From NCBI RefSeq assembly GCF_017310035.1, contig NZ_CP022296.1, positions 3,348,001 through 3,412,000 of the forward strand: DNA of 64,000 nucleotides, given 5' to 3'. The notes below the pieces were generated by a model. That model was given only the letters and a program-made list of their open reading frames with translations, was not told where the DNA came from and searched no databases. Every line of letters starts with the position of its first letter. Position 1 is the first letter of the stretch. The translations under genes and the position numbers were made by a program. Shown piece by piece: positions 17,679 to 25,298 of this stretch. Origin of the DNA: Nocardioides sp. S5. Lineage in GTDB: Bacteria; Actinomycetota; Actinomycetes; Propionibacteriales; Nocardioidaceae.

Positions 17679-17755
17679 GGTGGGTATAGCTCAGCTGGTA
17701 GAGCGCCGCCTTGTGGTGGCGGATGTCGCGGGTTCAAGTCCCGTTACTCACCCCA
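17679..17755 (+). tRNA. tRNA-His (anticodon GTG)
   Basis: Acceptor stem GTGGGTA/TACTCAC, with the extra G(-1) at 17679 opposite C73, as expected for tRNA-His. The anticodon loop reads TTGTGGT (anticodon GTG), the T-arm is present (GGGTTCAAGTCCC) and CCA is encoded at 17753-17755. It lies 46 bases after orn. Confidence 0.95.
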
Positions 17756-17759
17756 GTCA

Positions 17760-17796
17760 GATCGAGCCCCCGACCGCACCGGTCGGGGGCTCGATC
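17760..17796. terminator. Bidirectional terminator after tRNA-His
   Basis: Perfect 16-bp stem GATCGAGCCCCCGACC / GGTCGGGGGCTCGATC with a 5-base loop, 4 bases past the tRNA CCA end. It sits between the tRNA (+) and the convergent FUSC-like gene (-), so it can serve both. Confidence 0.8.
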
Positions 17797-17822
17797 CGTC
17801 TCGTGCTGCCAAGCACGTCGGC

Positions 17823-18938
17823 TCAGCCGGGCGCCGCGCTCCCCCGGACCTGCGGCACCTGCAGGGGCAGCCGGTTGCCGCGGATCGGGTGCGCCTCCGC
17901 CACCTTTCCCATCGAGTCGACGATGTTGCGCAGGTTGATGATCAGCGCGCCGTAGATCGGCCACTCCGGAGAGCGCTCGGTGGCCCGCAGCTCCTCGGTG
18001 AAGGCCTCGAGCCGGCGGCGTACGTCTGTCAGGGCCGCAGGGTCCGCGCCGCCCGCGGCTCGGCCGGCGTCACCGAGCATCGAGATCCACGGGTCGGCGA
18101 AGGCCTCCCCCCAGGTCTCGCGGTGGGCCCGCTGGCCGCCGAGGGTGCGCGCCAGGCTGCGCGTCTCGGCGACGGCCTGCTCCATCCGGCGCAGCAGCTC
18201 GTGCCATCGCTCGGGGTTCTTCATCTCGCGTGCCTGGCGGCGCGGGTTCATCCGGGCGCTCTCCTGCGCCTGCCGCACCAGGGCCCACGCGTGCTCGAGG
18301 TCACCGTCGAGGTCACGGGTGCGGTCGATCCACCCCGTGACGTCCTCCTCCTGGCACCCGTCGCCGAGCCCGCCGGCGATGTCGACCAGCAGCTCTCCGA
18401 TCTCGTCGTCGATGCGGTCCATCGCGTCGGCGGCGGTACGCCGACGCAGCGGCGGCCACACGATCACGTTGACGAGCAGGCCGACGGCCACGCCGATGGC
18501 CGTGTCGAGCAGCCGCGAGATGAGCAGCACGTCGCTCTCGAAGCCCGTGGTGAGGACGACGAGCCCGGTGGTGGCGATGGTCGTGACCTCGGCGCCCAGC
18601 CACGGGACGGCTCCCAGCAGCAGGGCGAGCACGAGGAGCAGCGCGACAGCCCCGGTCGAGAGGCCCAGTGTCTCCCCGACCGCGGTGGCCAGCAGCACTG
18701 CGACGACCGTCGCAGCGACCTGCTGGGAGCCCTTGGAGAAGGTGCGGTAGACGGTCGCGTGCACCACCAGCAGCGCCGCCCACGGAGCCAGGAACGGCTG
18801 GGGCAGCTCGAGCACGCTCGCCGCGATCACCCAGGCGGTGACGGCGGCCAGCACCGTCTTCACCAGGTGGAGCACGTCGTTCCACCAGATCGGGTCACCG
18901 ATCCGGTCATTGATCTCTTTCGTCAGTCGTTCCCTCAT
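17823..18938 (-). CDS. FUSC/aromatic acid exporter-like membrane protein
   Basis: A 371-residue protein with two clusters of hydrophobic helices (residues about 20-170) and a cytoplasmic helical C-terminal half. The motif FLAPWAALLVVHATVYRTFSKGSQQ and the later LLDTAIGVAVGLLVNVIVWPPLRR are typical of FUSC/ArAE-type proteins (YccS/AaeB relatives) that export small aromatic acids. The substrate is unknown. ATG at 18938, with an alternative longer frame to 18995. It stands alone between tRNA-His and the persulfide-sensor operon. Confidence 0.8.
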   Translation of the reverse strand: MRERLTKEINDRIGDPIWWNDVLHLVKTVLAAVTAWVIAASVLELPQPFLAPWAALLVVHATVYRTFSKGSQQVAATVVAVLLATAVGETLGLSTGAVALLLVLALLLGAVPWLGAEVTTIATTGLVVLTTGFESDVLLISRLLDTAIGVAVGLLVNVIVWPPLRRRTAADAMDRIDDEIGELLVDIAGGLGDGCQEEDVTGWIDRTRDLDGDLEHAWALVRQAQESARMNPRRQAREMKNPERWHELLRRMEQAVAETRSLARTLGGQRAHRETWGEAFADPWISMLGDAGRAAGGADPAALTDVRRRLEAFTEELRATERSPEWPIYGALIINLRNIVDSMGKVAEAHPIRGNRLPLQVPQVRGSAAPG

Positions 18939-19014
18939 GTCGTGCCTCCCTCTCCCGCCGACCGACACTACGGGTGACGGTGGGGAGTGGCACAACGTCG
19001 CAGTCGGGCCGCGA

Positions 19015-19278
19015 TCAGGCGAGGGAGAGGAAGAGCTTCTCCATCTTCTTCACGTCCACGCTGTCGACACCGTCGCCCTCGACCAGGCACTGCTGGAGCC
19101 CGCTGGCCACGATCGCGAAGCCGGCGCGGTCGAGCGCCTTCGACACGGCGGCGAGCTGGGTGACGACGTCCTCGCAGTCGCGGCCCTCCTCGAGCAGGCG
19201 CAGCACGCCCGCCAGCTGCCCCTGCGCACGCTTGATGCGGTTGATGACCGGCGTCATCTGGGTCGGGTCGAGCTCCAT
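19015..19278 (-). CDS. cstR: CsoR-family sensor, CstR-like (persulfide-sensing) repressor
   Basis: An 87-residue four-helix CsoR/RcnR-family repressor. It retains C35 (GRDCEDVV) and C64 (GLQQCLVEG), but the position of the copper-binding histidine, four residues before the second Cys, is G60. Cu(I)-CsoR needs Cys-His-Cys, so copper sensing is unlikely. The two-Cys pattern fits CstR, which responds to persulfides by Cys-Cys polysulfide crosslinking. The genomic context agrees: thioredoxin, DUF302, rhodanese and a CstB-like enzyme are next to it. It overlaps the DUF302 gene by one base (TGATG). It probably represses both divergent transcripts via the operators at 20093 and 20125. Confidence 0.88.
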   Translation of the reverse strand: MELDPTQMTPVINRIKRAQGQLAGVLRLLEEGRDCEDVVTQLAAVSKALDRAGFAIVASGLQQCLVEGDGVDSVDVKKMEKLFLSLA

Positions 19279-19688
19279 CAGTTCTCCTCGGGCGGGGCGG
19301 ACAGGGCGGCGAGGGCCGCGCTGAGTCGTTGCTTGGCGTCAGCGGCCACGGAGTCGAGGGCGCCACTGTCGGACAGCCCCATCATCGCGTCCGGGTCGAA
19401 GGCCTCGACCAGGGTGGTGGCGTCGTCGAGGGCGCGGACCACCACGTTGCACGGCAGCACGGCGGCGATCGACGGGTCGACCTGGATCGCCTCGTACGCC
19501 AAGGGCGGCCGGCAGGCGCCCAGGATCACCTGGGGCGGCAGGTCGACGTCGACCTTGGCCTTCATCGTGGCGGCGAGGTCGATCTCGGTGAGGATGCCGA
19601 AGCCCTGCTCGGTGAGGGCCTCGCGGGTGGCGTCGACCACCTCGGCGTACGGGCGGGCGATCGTGGCAGACAGCGTGTAGGTGCCCAT
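19278..19688 (-). CDS. DUF302 domain protein
   Basis: A 136-residue protein with the DUF302 signature (MKAKVDVDLPPQVILGACRPPLAYEAIQ and PSIAAVLPCNVVV). Two conserved cysteines (C59 and C80 approximately) fall in these motifs. The biochemical function is unknown, but DUF302 proteins recur next to sulfur and redox genes. It is the middle gene of trx-DUF302-cstR, with one-base overlaps at both ends, so the three are one translational unit. Confidence 0.82.
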   Translation of the reverse strand: MGTYTLSATIARPYAEVVDATREALTEQGFGILTEIDLAATMKAKVDVDLPPQVILGACRPPLAYEAIQVDPSIAAVLPCNVVVRALDDATTLVEAFDPDAMMGLSDSGALDSVAADAKQRLSAALAALSAPPEEN

Positions 19689-20062
19689 CAGGCACTCCTC
19701 TCCTCGGCGGTGCTCGATGCGGCGGCGAGTGCCGCGTCCACGTCGAGCTCGCGGACGGCGGTGACCAGCTGCTCCAGACTAGGCGCCGGGAGGGCACCGG
19801 GCTGCGAGAAGACCAGCACGCCCTTCTTGAAGGCCATCAGCGTGGGGATCGAGGTGATCCCGGCCGCCGCCGACAGCGACTGCTCCGCCTCGGTGTCGAC
19901 CTTGCCGAACACGATGTCGGGGTGCGCCTCGCTGACGCGCTCGTAGACGGGGGCGAACTGGCGGCACGGGCCGCACCAGGCCGCCCAGAAGTCGACGAGC
20001 ACGATCTCGTGCTCGTTGACCGTGGACTCGAAGGTCTCGGCTCCCAGGTCTCGGGTGCTCAT
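19688..20062 (-). CDS. trxA: Thioredoxin
   Basis: A 124-residue thioredoxin with the WCGPC active site at C30-C33 and the cis-Pro loop SIPTLMAF. It starts at ATG 20062, the proximal in-frame ATG; an upstream frame runs into the operator and is not used. As the first gene of the leftward operon under a CstR-type operator it probably reduces persulfides or polysulfides on proteins. It overlaps DUF302 by one base. Confidence 0.9.
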   Translation of the reverse strand: MSTRDLGAETFESTVNEHEIVLVDFWAAWCGPCRQFAPVYERVSEAHPDIVFGKVDTEAEQSLSAAAGITSIPTLMAFKKGVLVFSQPGALPAPSLEQLVTAVRELDVDAALAAASSTAEERSA

Positions 20063-20092
20063 GGCTGGCTCCTCCTGCTGATGCGATGGGGA

Positions 20093-20108
20093 ATACCCCC
20101 CGGGGTGT
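20093..20108. promoter_or_regulatory. CstR/CsoR-type operator 1
   Basis: ATACCCCCCGGGGTGT, a GC-rich near-palindrome flanked by AT, as in CsoR/CstR operators (ATACC...GGTAT). It lies 31 bases upstream of the trxA start, in the divergent trxA/rhodanese region. Confidence 0.75.
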
Positions 20109-20124
20109 TTTGCATTCATCGTAC

Positions 20125-20140
20125 ATACCCCCTAGGGTAT
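20125..20140. promoter_or_regulatory. CstR/CsoR-type operator 2
   Basis: ATACCCCCTAGGGTAT, a nearly perfect palindrome matching the CstR/CsoR consensus. It lies 32 bases (about three helical turns) from operator 1 and 40 bases upstream of the rhodanese ATG. A candidate rightward promoter, TTGCAT at 20110-20115 with TAGGGT at 20133-20138 (17-base spacer), places its -10 inside this operator. Confidence 0.82.
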
Positions 20141-20179
20141 TTCTCAACAGCCCGGACCCACTCCCAGGAGAGGAATCGC

Positions 20180-20497
20180 ATGTCCCAGCAGACGCCCGAG
20201 ATCTCGATCGAGGACTACGCCGCCGAGCGCGACCACGGCACCACCGTCGACGTCCGCGAGCGCGCCGAGTACGCCCAGGCCCACGTGCCCGGTGCCGTCC
20301 TCGTGCCGATGGGCCAGCTCGCCTCGCGCCTCGGTGAGATCGACCGCTCGTCCCGCGTGCACGTCATCTGCGCGTCCGGCAACCGCTCGAAGGCGATGAC
20401 CGACCTGCTCGTGGCCCAGGGCTTCGACGCGGTGTCGGTGGCCGGCGGCACGCAGGCCTGGATCGCCTCCGGTCGCGCCGTGGGGGTGGGTCTGTGA
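20180..20497 (+). CDS. Single-domain rhodanese (thiosulfate/persulfide sulfurtransferase)
   Basis: A 105-residue rhodanese. The domain runs nearly full length, with VDVRERAEYAQAHVPGAV at the N-terminal side and the active-site loop CASGNRS at C64-S70. It transfers sulfane sulfur between thiols. ATG at 20180, preceded by an AGGAGAGGA RBS. It is the first gene of the rightward transcript controlled by the CstR-type operators and overlaps the next gene. Confidence 0.9.
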   Translation: MSQQTPEISIEDYAAERDHGTTVDVRERAEYAQAHVPGAVLVPMGQLASRLGEIDRSSRVHVICASGNRSKAMTDLLVAQGFDAVSVAGGTQAWIASGRAVGVGL

Positions 20498-21888
20498 TGT
20501 CCGAGCTCACCGTCATCGCGATCGAGACCCCGACGCTCGGCGACCGCAGCTACCTCGTGCACGACGGCGAGGTGGCGCTGGTGGTCGACCCGCAACGCGA
20601 CATCGACCGGGTGCTGGCCCTGCTCGACGAGCACGGCGTACGCCTCACCCACGTCGTCGAGACCCACATCCACAACGACTACGTCACCGGTGGCCTCGCG
20701 CTCGCGCAGCGCACCGGTGCCCAGTACCTCGTCAATGGCGAGGACGACGTGTCCTTCATCCGCACCCCCGTAGCGGACGGACAGGTCGTCGAGGTGGGTG
20801 GACGTATGCGCATCACTGCGCTGGCAACCCCCGGCCACACGTTCACCCACCTCTCTTATGCCTTGACCGATGCCGGCAGTCGCGGCGACGACGGCCTCGA
20901 CCGGGCCGTCGGCGTCTTCTCCGGAGGCTCGCTGCTCTTCGGCGCGACGGGTCGCCCCGACCTGCTCGGCCCGGAGCACACGCACGACCTGGTGCACCAC
21001 CAGCACGCCTCCGCGCACCGGCTGGCCGAGCTGCTGCCGGACGAGGCCGAGGTCTACCCGACCCACGGCTTCGGCTCGTTCTGCTCCGCCACCCAGTCCG
21101 ACGCGAGCTCCTCGACGATCGGGCGCGAGAAGCAGGCCAACCCCGTCCTGACCCAGGACGAGCAGACCTACGTCGACGAGCTCCTGGCCGGCCTCGGCCC
21201 GTGGCCGGCCTACTACGCCCACATGGCGCCGGCCAACGCCGCCGGACCGTCCGAGCCCGACCTCAGCCCGCCCGGGCTCGCCGACGCCGCCGAGCTGCGG
21301 CGCCGCATCGAGGCCGGCGAGTGGGTCGTCGACCTGCGCAGCCGCACCGCCTTCGCGGCCGGGCACGCACCCGGCACGCTCAACTTCGGCCTGGACGGCG
21401 GCTTCGCCACCTACCTCGGCTGGCTGATCTCGTGGGGCACCCCGATCACGCTGCTCGGCGAGAGCGCCGACGACGTGGCCGAGGCTCAGCGCGAGCTGGT
21501 CAGGATCGGCATCGACCGTCCCGCTGCGCACGCCACCGGCAAGCCCGAGGACTGGAGCGACCGGCCGCTGAGCTCCTTCGCCACCGCGACCTTCGCCGAC
21601 CTGGCCCAGGTGCGCCACCACCGCGATGTCGTCGTCCTCGACGTACGCCGTGCCGACGAGCACGACGCGGCCCGCATCGCCGGAGCCGTCAACGTCCCGC
21701 TCCACGAGCTCATGGACCGCCTCGACGAGGTGCCCTCGGGCGAGGTCTGGGTGCACTGCGCCGGCGGCTACCGCGCCTCGGTGGCCGCGTCGATGCTCGA
21801 CGCGGCCGGTCGCAGCCTCGTCGCGATCGACGACTCGTTCGACAACGCCGAGAAGGTCGGCCTCCACCTGGTGGGGCCCGAGGCGTGA
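20497..21888 (+). CDS. CstB-like persulfide dioxygenase-rhodanese fusion
   Basis: A 463-residue three-part protein: an N-terminal metallo-beta-lactamase/persulfide dioxygenase domain (1-240), a middle rhodanese-like domain without Cys (about 265-345), and a C-terminal active rhodanese (365-455) with C421 in VHCAGGYRAS. The iron ligands of the ETHE1/CstB type are H57, H59, D61 (ETHIHNDYVTGG; Tyr where many MBL enzymes have His), H114, D155 and H190. This is the order in S. aureus CstB, which oxidises persulfides to thiosulfate. ATG 20497 overlaps the rhodanese stop by one base; a GTG at 20494 is an alternative. Confidence 0.9.
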   Translation: MSELTVIAIETPTLGDRSYLVHDGEVALVVDPQRDIDRVLALLDEHGVRLTHVVETHIHNDYVTGGLALAQRTGAQYLVNGEDDVSFIRTPVADGQVVEVGGRMRITALATPGHTFTHLSYALTDAGSRGDDGLDRAVGVFSGGSLLFGATGRPDLLGPEHTHDLVHHQHASAHRLAELLPDEAEVYPTHGFGSFCSATQSDASSSTIGREKQANPVLTQDEQTYVDELLAGLGPWPAYYAHMAPANAAGPSEPDLSPPGLADAAELRRRIEAGEWVVDLRSRTAFAAGHAPGTLNFGLDGGFATYLGWLISWGTPITLLGESADDVAEAQRELVRIGIDRPAAHATGKPEDWSDRPLSSFATATFADLAQVRHHRDVVVLDVRRADEHDAARIAGAVNVPLHELMDRLDEVPSGEVWVHCAGGYRASVAASMLDAAGRSLVAIDDSFDNAEKVGLHLVGPEA

Positions 21889-22706
21889 GCCTCGCCCTCG
21901 CCGTCGCCGCCGGCGCGCTCATCGGGCTCAGCCTGGGCGCGCTCGGCGGTGGCGGCTCCATCCTCGCCGTCCCCGTGCTCGTGGCCCTGGGCCAGGGACC
22001 CGCGCAGGCGACCACCGGGTCCCTGGTGGTGGTGGGGGTGACGTCACTGGCCGGCGCGCTGACGGCGTACCGCTCCGGCAACGTGCTGCTGGCGCGCGGC
22101 CTGGCCTTCGGGCTGGTCGCGACCGGTGGCGCGATCGCCGGGGCGCGCGCATCGACGCTGGTCGCCGAGCCCGTGCTGCTCGGCGCCTTCGCCGCGCTGA
22201 TGCTGGGCGTCGGTGTGCTCCTGGCCGTACGCCAGTGGCGTGGTCGGCAGGGCGGCGACGGCCGAGCGAAGCGTCCGAGCGGCTTCGACGACCCGATCAT
22301 CACCTTCAGCCCGACGTTCGCCTGTCAGTGCCCTCGCGCCCTCAAGGTGCTGGTGACCGCGACCGCCGTCGGCCTGCTCACCGGGTTCCTCGGCGTCGGG
22401 GGCGGCTTCCTGGTCGTCCCCGCCCTCCTGGTGGCGCTCAGCCTGCCCATCGACTTCGCCGCCGGCACCTCGCTCGTGGTCATCACGATCACCAGCACCG
22501 TCGCCCTTGCGGCGCGTGCCGGAGCGGGCGCCACCCCCGACTGGACGCTCGTGGCGGCCCTCACCGTCGCGGCTGCCCTGGCCGCCGTCGCCGGCGCGCG
22601 CCTCGCGGCCCGCATCGACACCCGCCGGCTCTCGGCAGCCTTCACCGCCCTCGTGCTGGTCGTCGCCGCGTGGACCGCGGCCACCGCACTCCCCGCACTC
22701 GTCTGA
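21885..22706 (+). CDS. TauE/SafE-family sulfite/organosulfur exporter
   Basis: A 273-residue TauE/SafE membrane protein with two halves of about four TM helices each. Each half carries the glycine-rich motif (LGALGGGGSILAVPVL and LGVGGGFLVVPALL). The central cytoplasmic loop has ACQCPRA, a Cys-x-Cys motif common in TauE proteins of sulfur-detoxification operons. It is likely to export sulfite or thiosulfate made by the CstB-like enzyme. GTG start at 21885, with a four-base overlap with the preceding stop. Confidence 0.88.
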   Translation: MSLALAVAAGALIGLSLGALGGGGSILAVPVLVALGQGPAQATTGSLVVVGVTSLAGALTAYRSGNVLLARGLAFGLVATGGAIAGARASTLVAEPVLLGAFAALMLGVGVLLAVRQWRGRQGGDGRAKRPSGFDDPIITFSPTFACQCPRALKVLVTATAVGLLTGFLGVGGGFLVVPALLVALSLPIDFAAGTSLVVITITSTVALAARAGAGATPDWTLVAALTVAAALAAVAGARLAARIDTRRLSAAFTALVLVVAAWTAATALPALV

Positions 22707-22745
22707 CCCGATCCACCCACCCCCACACGAACAGGACCTCCTTCG

Positions 22746-24932
22746 ATGACGTCGACGGCCACCCGCCGCCACGCTGCCCACCGCTCCCCGGACCGGCTCC
22801 CCGACCCGGACGACCTCGGCTACCGTCCCGGCCCCCTGGGCCGCCTCGGCGTCTGGGTCACCCACCACCGCCGCCTCACCGCAGCGATCTGGGTGCTCCT
22901 GGTCGTCGGCCTCGGCGTCTTCGCCCCCAAGGTGGAGGCCAACCTCTCCGGCGCCGGCTGGCAGGCCGACGGCTCGGAGTCGGTCGCGGTGCGCGAGCTG
23001 GCCACCGAGAGCTTCGGCGGCAACGCCAGCTCGGCGATCCAGGTCGTCGTGCACAGCACCGACGGTCCCGTCACCGAGGGTCGCGGGGGCGACGTCCTCG
23101 ACGAGGTCACCGCGCTCCTCGAGTCCGAGCCCCGCATCGCCGAGGTGATCGCCCCCCAACCGGGTGCGTCCCTCAGCCAGGACGGCAGCACCGCCGTCGT
23201 CCTCGCCGGCGCCGGGGCCGACCCGAACGAGATGGTACGGGTCGCCGACGACATCAAGGGCGAGCTCGAGGCCCTGTCCGGCGACGGCGTCGAGGTCAAC
23301 CCGACCGGCGCCTCCCTGCTGTGGTCGGACTTCAACGAGGCCAACCTCGAGGCGATGCTGAAGTCGGAGATGCTTTCGTGGCCGGTGACCCTGGCCATCC
23401 TCGTCCTGGCCTTCGGCGCGCTCGTCGCCGCCGGCCTCCCGCTGATCCTCACCCTCGCCGGCCTCGTGGCGTCGGCCGGCTCGCTCGTGCTCATCAACGA
23501 GCTCGTCCCGGTCTCCATCTGGGCGATGAACTTCGCGATGATGTTCGCCCTCGCGCTCGGCATCGACTACGCGCTCTTCCTCGTGGTCCGCTTCCGCGCC
23601 GCCCGCATGGGCCACCACGAGACCGCCCGCCAGGCGATCGCCGAGACCATGGACACCGCCGGCAAGGCGGTCCTGCTCTCCGGCATCACCGTGCTCGTCT
23701 CGCTCTCGGCCGTGATGCTCGTGCCCTCACCGTCGTTCCGCTCGATGGCCGGCGGCATCATGCTCGCGGTGACGTTCGTGCTGGCGGCGACACTGACGCT
23801 GCTGCCACTCGTGCTCTTCTCGCTCGACCACCGCATCAACAAGCTGGCCCTGAAGTGGGTGCACACGGGCGAGCACCGCTCGCCGAAGTTCGCCGCCTGG
23901 GGTGAGCGGCTGTGGAAGCGGCCGGTCGCCTTCGGCCTGGCCGCCCTCGTCGTGCTGCTGGCCCTCGCAGCACCCGTCATGGGCCTGCGCACGGCGATGC
24001 CGTCCATCCAGGTCCTGCCCGAGGAGGCCAGCGCCCGCGTCGGCTACGACCGGGTCCAGGAGGCCTTCGGCGAAGGTGCCCCGGGCACGCTGCAGGTCGT
24101 CGCCGACAAGGCCGACGCCGAGACGACGTACGACGCCCTGGTGGCCGATGCCGGCATCGCCGGTGCCATGCCCGCCCAGCCCGCGACCGACGACAGCGGG
24201 ACCGTGCTGTTCCAGGCGGTGCCGACGGTGGATCCGTCCGACCCCGCGCTCGGCGAGACCGTCGACCGGCTGCGCGCGGAGCTCCCCGCGAGCGCACTCG
24301 TCGGGGGCGCCGCGGTGGAGAACCTCGACCTCAAGACCCAGCTCGACGAGTCGACCCCGCTGGTCATCGGCGTGGTGCTGGCGCTCGGCTTCCTGCTGCT
24401 GCTCGTCGCGCTCCAGGCGCCGCTGATCTCGTTGCTCGGCACGCTCGCGAGCCTGCTCTCGACCGCCGCCGCCTTCGGCGTGGCCCGCCTGGTCTTCCAG
24501 GACGGGATCGGGGCCGACCTGCTCGGCTTCGAGTCGCAGGGCTTCCTCGACGCGTGGGCCCCGGTGTTCTTCTTCGCGATGATCTTCGCGATCGCCATGG
24601 ACTACACCGTCTTCCTCCTCGCCTCGGCAAAGGAGCACTACGAGCGCTCGGACGACCCGCATGAGGCGATGGTCGGCTCCCTGGCCCACTCCGGACGCGT
24701 CATCTTCGCCGCGGGCGCGGTCATGGTCGCGGTGTTCTTCACCTTCGCCCTGTCCGGGCCGCTTCCGCCCAAGGAGATGGGCATCGTTCTCGGCGTCGCC
24801 GTCCTGCTCGACGCCTTCCTCGTGCGGCTGGTGCTGCTGCCGGTCATGCTCCGGCTCACCGGCCGCGCGGCATGGTGGAGCCCGCGCTGGCTGACCCGAG
24901 TGCTGCCCACCATCACGTTCTCCCACGGCTGA
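22746..24932 (+). CDS. MMPL-family RND transporter
   Basis: A 728-residue MMPL/RND exporter with two repeats, each with an extracytoplasmic domain followed by five or six TM helices. The first TM block contains the family FALALGIDYALFLVVRFR motif and the second IFAIAMDYTVFLLASAKEHYER, both with the Asp-Tyr pair used for proton coupling. These transporters export lipids or other hydrophobic solutes in actinobacteria. It begins 39 bases after the TauE stop and so is probably in the same transcript. A direct role in sulfur metabolism is inference from position only. Confidence 0.88.
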   Translation: MTSTATRRHAAHRSPDRLPDPDDLGYRPGPLGRLGVWVTHHRRLTAAIWVLLVVGLGVFAPKVEANLSGAGWQADGSESVAVRELATESFGGNASSAIQVVVHSTDGPVTEGRGGDVLDEVTALLESEPRIAEVIAPQPGASLSQDGSTAVVLAGAGADPNEMVRVADDIKGELEALSGDGVEVNPTGASLLWSDFNEANLEAMLKSEMLSWPVTLAILVLAFGALVAAGLPLILTLAGLVASAGSLVLINELVPVSIWAMNFAMMFALALGIDYALFLVVRFRAARMGHHETARQAIAETMDTAGKAVLLSGITVLVSLSAVMLVPSPSFRSMAGGIMLAVTFVLAATLTLLPLVLFSLDHRINKLALKWVHTGEHRSPKFAAWGERLWKRPVAFGLAALVVLLALAAPVMGLRTAMPSIQVLPEEASARVGYDRVQEAFGEGAPGTLQVVADKADAETTYDALVADAGIAGAMPAQPATDDSGTVLFQAVPTVDPSDPALGETVDRLRAELPASALVGGAAVENLDLKTQLDESTPLVIGVVLALGFLLLLVALQAPLISLLGTLASLLSTAAAFGVARLVFQDGIGADLLGFESQGFLDAWAPVFFFAMIFAIAMDYTVFLLASAKEHYERSDDPHEAMVGSLAHSGRVIFAAGAVMVAVFFTFALSGPLPPKEMGIVLGVAVLLDAFLVRLVLLPVMLRLTGRAAWWSPRWLTRVLPTITFSHG

Positions 24933-24981
24933 TCCCGGCCGACCCCACACCCCGAGCAATCCCACACAGAAGGAGATCCAC

Positions 24982-25167
24982 ATGTGCCGAGCAGTGCGAT
25001 GCAAGACCTGCGGCAAGACCACCTGGGCCGGTTGCGGCCAGCACGTCGGTCAGGTGCGGGCCGGCGTCCCCGCCAAGGACTGGTGCAACGGCCAGCACAC
25101 CGCTGCGGAGAAGCAGGCCGGCGGCTCCGGCGGCGGCTTCCTCTCCCGGCTCTTCGGCAAGGGCTGA
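24982..25167 (+). CDS. Small Cys-rich zinc-ribbon-like protein
   Basis: A 61-residue protein with an AGGAG ribosome-binding site at 24971-24975. The N-terminal half carries C2, C7, C10, C18, H21, C35 and H39 in CRAVRCKTCGKTTWAGCGQH...WCNGQH, enough for one or two zinc or redox-active sites. The C-terminal half is Gly-rich and ends LSRLFGKG. It is the last gene of the persulfide module. I recall close hypothetical homologues in actinobacteria, but no assigned function. Sulfane-sulfur binding is speculative. Confidence 0.72.
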   Translation: MCRAVRCKTCGKTTWAGCGQHVGQVRAGVPAKDWCNGQHTAAEKQAGGSGGGFLSRLFGKG

Positions 25168-25215
25168 CTCCCCTGCCCCGCCTTCGGGATCCCCGGCTGA
25201 CCGGCTCTCCCGCAC

Positions 25216-25277
25216 GTTGTCAGGCCCTGCAGAGCCTGACAACCTCGGGGATCCCCGGCCGACCGGGGATCCCGAGG
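25216..25277. terminator. Double hairpin between convergent genes
   Basis: A perfect 10-bp stem GTTGTCAGGC / GCCTGACAAC with an 8-base loop (25216-25243) is followed by an imperfect 14-bp palindrome (CTCGGGGATCCCCGG / CCGGGGATCCCGAG, 25244-25277). They sit between the Cys-rich gene (+) and usp (-) and can end both transcripts. Confidence 0.6.
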
Positions 25278-25298
25278 CGGCCGGGTCGCCCGAGGCGC

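Noticed and set aside
20215..21867. A 550-codon minus-strand open frame
   Set aside because: Antisense to the rhodanese and CstB-like genes, composition typical of a GC-skewed shadow frame, no domain.
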